Shown here: positions 61,020 through 64,000 of the stretch, one piece after another
Layout: every line of letters begins with the position of its first letter
Position numbering within the stretch: the stretch's first letter is position 1
NCBI RefSeq assembly: GCF_027627475.1
Contig: NZ_CP115484.1
Coordinates: forward strand, 1,425,501-1,489,500
Direction: 5' to 3'
DNA length: 64,000 bases
Origin: Paenibacillus sp. SYP-B4298
GTDB taxonomy: Bacteria; Bacillota; Bacilli; Paenibacillales; Paenibacillaceae
Translations under genes and position numbers: made by a program
The notes under the pieces: generated by a model
The model's input: only the letters and a program-made list of their open reading frames with translations
What the model was told of the DNA's origin: nothing
The model's database searches: none

Positions 61020-63743
61020 ATGCGTACAAAGAGACTCGAAAAACTGCTCGTCGCTGTCCTGACGAGCGCGCTCCTGCTTACGATGCTCAGTGGAGCGATG
61101 GGAAGCGGCGTTGCCTACGCCGCACAGACGACGTACTATGTGGACGCGCAGGACGGCAATGATCAGTGGAGCGGCACGACCGCAAGCCGTCCCTGGAAGT
61201 CGCTCGACAAGGTGAATGCGACGACGTTCCAGGCAGGCGATCGGATATTGCTGAAGAAAAATCGCACCTGGTTCGGTCAGCTCCATCCCAAGGGCTCAGG
61301 CGCGTCAGGCAATCCGATCACCATCGGCTCCTACGGAATCGGCAACCGGCCCGTCATCAATGGCGGCTCGCTCACGAGCGGCGCTGCGGTCTACTTGCTG
61401 AACCAGCAATACTGGGTCATCGAAAATCTGGAGGTCATCAATAACTCTGGAAGCGATAACGCCGGTACGGCTACGACAGCGGGCGTTGCCCGCTACGGCA
61501 TCCTAGTCGAGGCCAATGGCGCGGGTACGAAGCTGAACGACATCCGCATCCAGAACAACTACGTTCATGAGGTGAATGGCTGCTTCAACTGTGCGCCGCT
61601 GCTCGATGCGCATATTAATGGCGGCATTACCGTAAGGGCGACGGGAAGTAACGATTCGTTCAACGGGGTGCTGATCGAGAACAACCGCGTCGAGAATGTC
61701 GGGCGGGATGGCATTACCTTTTGGCAGGATCGGTATTTTGCATGGGATCAACTGGTCGTGGATGTCGCCAGACTGAGCACCGGCGTGGTCATCCGCAACA
61801 ACAACATCGCCGATACGGACGGCGAGTCGATCCTCGTCTTCGGCGCCAACGGCGCGCTGATCGAGCGCAATGTCGGCAAGGCTGCGGGCTCGCGCTTCAT
61901 CCCCGGCGGCGACATGAATGCCTCGGTGTCGATGTTCCCTACCCGCTCTGCCAATACAGTGATGCAATATAATGAAGCGTATCTGACGCAATTCAACGAC
62001 ACCGACGGACAGGGCTTCGATATTGATCTCGGTCATGATAACGGTCTGGTGCAGTACAATTACAGCCATCATAACGAGGGCGGCTTCCTGCTCTTGATCG
62101 ACGTGGAGAGCAGCGCTTATCCGGCGACCGTAACGAACACGACGATTCGTTACAATATCAGCGAAAATGACGGGCCGGTTAAAGGTCTGATCACCTTCGC
62201 GCTGGCGCTGCCGAACAATACGCATATTTACAATAACACGTTCTACAACGATCATCCGACGATTCGGCCGATCTATTGCGACGACTATTGTCAGACGAAT
62301 CCGAAGAAAGCAGGCAAGGTATGGAGCTTCAAGAACAATATCGTCTACACGACGGGCTCTGCCGAGTATGTCTTGCCGAGTACGACAGGACAGATCGACT
62401 ACAATCTGTACTATGGCGGCCATCATGCCAGCGAACCAAACGATGTTCACAAATTGACATCCGATCCACTCTTCGTCCAACCGGGCAGCGGCGGCATCGG
62501 GCTGCATACGGTCTCCGGCTACAAGCTGCGGGAAGGCTCGCCGGCGCTGGGCAGCGGCGTAGTTATCGCTAACAACGGGGGCAAGGATTACTATGGCAAT
62601 CCGGTCTCCGCGACGGCTGCCCCGCATCGCGGCTTCTACAACGGTGCTGCGATCTCGAATGCAGCAGCGACTGCGATTCTGGATGCGAAGGCGGCGATCG
62701 AAGCGCTGCCATCCGCTCAGGCGTTGCAGCTTACCGATGCGGGTGCGGTTGAGGCGGCTAGAGCACTCGTAGCTGCGGCTCTGACCGCAGGCGCGACAGC
62801 GGACGATGTGATCAATCTGGCGAAGCTGACCGAGCTGGAGCAGCGGCTGAGCCGGCTGCTTGATCCGCTGCTGGCGAAGATCGATGCAGCCATCGCAGCC
62901 ATCGACCAGTTGCCAGCGGCTAGCGAGCTGGTGTACGGGGACAAAACGGCGGTCCAAGCGGCTCGCGCGTTAGTCGATGCAGCCATCGCAGACGGCGCTT
63001 CTCCATCGGCGATTATCAATACACAGCATCTGGCAGACAACGAGGCGCAGATCGCGCTGCTGGAGGCGGACTATCTCGTCGTGGCCGCAGCGATCCAGTC
63101 GGCGATCGATGCAATCGACGCCCTGCCGCCACTGCCAGCGTTAGCTCTAACGGACAAGTCGTCCGTTGAGGCTGCACGCGCGCTGGTTGACGCAGCCAAG
63201 TCGCAGGGCGCACCTGAATCGAGTGTGCTCAATATCGGGACACTGAACGCGGCAGAGGCCCGCATCCTGGAGCTCAGGATCGCGAGCCGGGTCACCTGGA
63301 CGGATACATTCAACAATCTGAACCTGTCCTATATGAAGTCATCCGGTTGGGTGCTGGATTCGACCAATACGTCGACGTATTTCGAAGGAGATAGCTTCCG
63401 GCTCAGCCGTTCGAACAGCAGTACACAGTCGATGATCTATGAGGCGACGGCTGGACACCATATCGCAGGCTTCCGGGTGAAGAGCTACTACTTTATTAAT
63501 CCGGGAACGGTGATGGTCTATGGTACGGCTACTGATCCTGGACTGAGCTCTACTGTATGGACGCCAATTGCCTATACATCGGCTGATCCGGTCGTGACGA
63601 GCGGGCAGTGGCGGCGCACGTATCTGACGAACAGCGCCGAGCTGCCAGAGGGGCTGCGGTATATCAAGTTCGAGATTACGGGCTCGCCGAGCTACTCCCC
63701 TCAGATCGGCACCCTGGAGCTGTCCATGGAGCCCACGTTGTAG
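61020..63743 (+). CDS. Secreted right-handed beta-helix protein with three helical repeat modules
   Basis: This is a 907-residue exported protein with a signal peptide (about 1-34, ending VAYAA). A beta-helix of the kind found in polysaccharide lyases and depolymerases follows (about 38-540), starting TTYYVDAQDGNDQWSGTTAS, with recurring Asn-rich turns such as VVIRNNNIADTDGESI. Three tandem helical modules of about 70 residues come next (about 545-755), each with AxxAIDALP and a VEAARALVDAA helix, probably spacers or sugar-binding. A C-terminal beta-sandwich (about 760-907) starts TWTDTFNNLN. AGAGGAGG precedes ATG 61020. Likely cuts or binds the outer glycan; catalytic residues cannot be assigned. 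Confidence 0.85.
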   Translation: MRTKRLEKLLVAVLTSALLLTMLSGAMGSGVAYAAQTTYYVDAQDGNDQWSGTTASRPWKSLDKVNATTFQAGDRILLKKNRTWFGQLHPKGSGASGNPITIGSYGIGNRPVINGGSLTSGAAVYLLNQQYWVIENLEVINNSGSDNAGTATTAGVARYGILVEANGAGTKLNDIRIQNNYVHEVNGCFNCAPLLDAHINGGITVRATGSNDSFNGVLIENNRVENVGRDGITFWQDRYFAWDQLVVDVARLSTGVVIRNNNIADTDGESILVFGANGALIERNVGKAAGSRFIPGGDMNASVSMFPTRSANTVMQYNEAYLTQFNDTDGQGFDIDLGHDNGLVQYNYSHHNEGGFLLLIDVESSAYPATVTNTTIRYNISENDGPVKGLITFALALPNNTHIYNNTFYNDHPTIRPIYCDDYCQTNPKKAGKVWSFKNNIVYTTGSAEYVLPSTTGQIDYNLYYGGHHASEPNDVHKLTSDPLFVQPGSGGIGLHTVSGYKLREGSPALGSGVVIANNGGKDYYGNPVSATAAPHRGFYNGAAISNAAATAILDAKAAIEALPSAQALQLTDAGAVEAARALVAAALTAGATADDVINLAKLTELEQRLSRLLDPLLAKIDAAIAAIDQLPAASELVYGDKTAVQAARALVDAAIADGASPSAIINTQHLADNEAQIALLEADYLVVAAAIQSAIDAIDALPPLPALALTDKSSVEAARALVDAAKSQGAPESSVLNIGTLNAAEARILELRIASRVTWTDTFNNLNLSYMKSSGWVLDSTNTSTYFEGDSFRLSRSNSSTQSMIYEATAGHHIAGFRVKSYYFINPGTVMVYGTATDPGLSSTVWTPIAYTSADPVVTSGQWRRTYLTNSAELPEGLRYIKFEITGSPSYSPQIGTLELSMEPTL

Positions 63744-63780
63744 CCTGAAGCGAAGCGATAGATAGCAGGAATGAGCAGCA

Positions 63781-63827
63781 AGAGACACCCCGGACGATTG
63801 TGTCCGATGGGGTGTCTCTGTTTGTAT
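63781..63827 (+). terminator. Terminator at the end of the glycan locus
   Basis: An 11-bp stem (AGAGACACCCC 63781-63791 with GGGGTGTCTCT 63809-63819) has a further inner CGGAC/GTCCG pairing and is followed by a T-rich tail. Confidence 0.85.
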
Positions 63828-63964
63828 TTCTTGGAACATGTACCTCGGAAGCTTTGATCCTTCGTCACGCACTCCTAGAAAGATGTCTGTTTCAATACGG
63901 ATAATCGAGACCTGTTAGGGGCAGGTTGTGCATTCTCTACAAATTTTACAAAAAATTTAGCATT

Positions 63965-63991
63965 TTCGACAATAAGTATTGTTTTTCGACA
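63965..63991. promoter_or_regulatory. Two Spo0A-box-like heptamers at the window end
   Basis: TTCGACA occurs at 63965-63971 and 63985-63991; the reverse complement TGTCGAA matches the Spo0A box TGNCGAA. The copies are 20 bp apart, about two helical turns, in a very AT-rich region that probably controls the next gene outside the window. Confidence 0.4.
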
Positions 63992-64000
63992 ATATGACTA

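Noticed and set aside
61503-62957. A 484-codon minus-strand frame opposite the beta-helix gene
   Set aside because: It shows no motif and no ribosome binding site, and lies wholly within a well-supported secreted protein gene.

Overview
The window reads as chromosome of a spore-forming, Gram-positive Bacillota of the Paenibacillus type. The signs are three C-terminal SLH domains on a surface enzyme, a copper-amine-oxidase-like stalk domain, a tiny YjcZ-type sporulation protein, Spo0A-box-like sites, and a YesM/AraC two-component pair next to glycan ABC permeases with no ATPase gene. Almost all genes have strong AGGAGG-type ribosome binding sites. This assignment is inferred from gene content; no database was searched.

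Layout. (1) 1-8775: the 5' part of citramalate synthase (minus), an FCD-type GntR regulator, a polar amino-acid ABC transporter, then rocD-rocF-rocA, so uptake of a basic amino acid followed by arginine to ornithine to glutamate semialdehyde to glutamate. (2) 8776-17400: an unrecognised acidic protein, a secreted protein of four 40-residue repeats, a 1515-residue surface peptidase joining M28, M14 and SLH domains, DNA polymerase IV and a ferredoxin. A GTATAC-centred operator recurs before the transporter and the peptidase, and a perfect 24-bp version lies before rocD. (3) 17400-32353: a possible structured RNA, a CHASE2 adenylate cyclase with FecR and NHL-repeat secreted proteins, a 45-residue membrane protein, pyrD, a small alarmone synthetase, two RsmF-like rRNA methyltransferases flanking an RsuA pseudouridine synthase and a HAD phosphatase, a YjcZ peptide and an AI-2E-family permease. 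(4) 32354-33400: an AT-rich islet with the tail of an IS1595-type transposase and two small cargo-like genes.

(5) 33726-41834 is the most striking block: yggS-like, pdxS, glyA, serC, a CxxC redox protein, hemL and a sufS-like desulfurase in tandem, then a convergent LysR regulator. Six of the seven structural genes make, carry or use pyridoxal phosphate, they belong to unrelated pathways, and all keep their catalytic lysines. pdxT and the usual pathway partners are absent. A matching ATARG-N5-CTTAT element stands before yggS and before the LysR gene. A tRNA-Cys gene follows.

(6) 42468-63743 is a glycan utilisation locus: a kinase-less sensor, a YesM-type kinase and AraC-type regulator (minus), then GH2 beta-mannosidase, two ABC permeases, a binding lipoprotein, GH42, GH92, an alpha/beta hydrolase carrying a (Asp-Val)13 repeat, a SurA/PrsA-like chaperone and a secreted beta-helix protein. 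The enzyme set suits a mannose-rich glycan such as N-glycan or yeast mannan. CcpA-like sites precede the binding protein and the beta-helix gene. The window ends in a regulatory region with two Spo0A-box-like heptamers.
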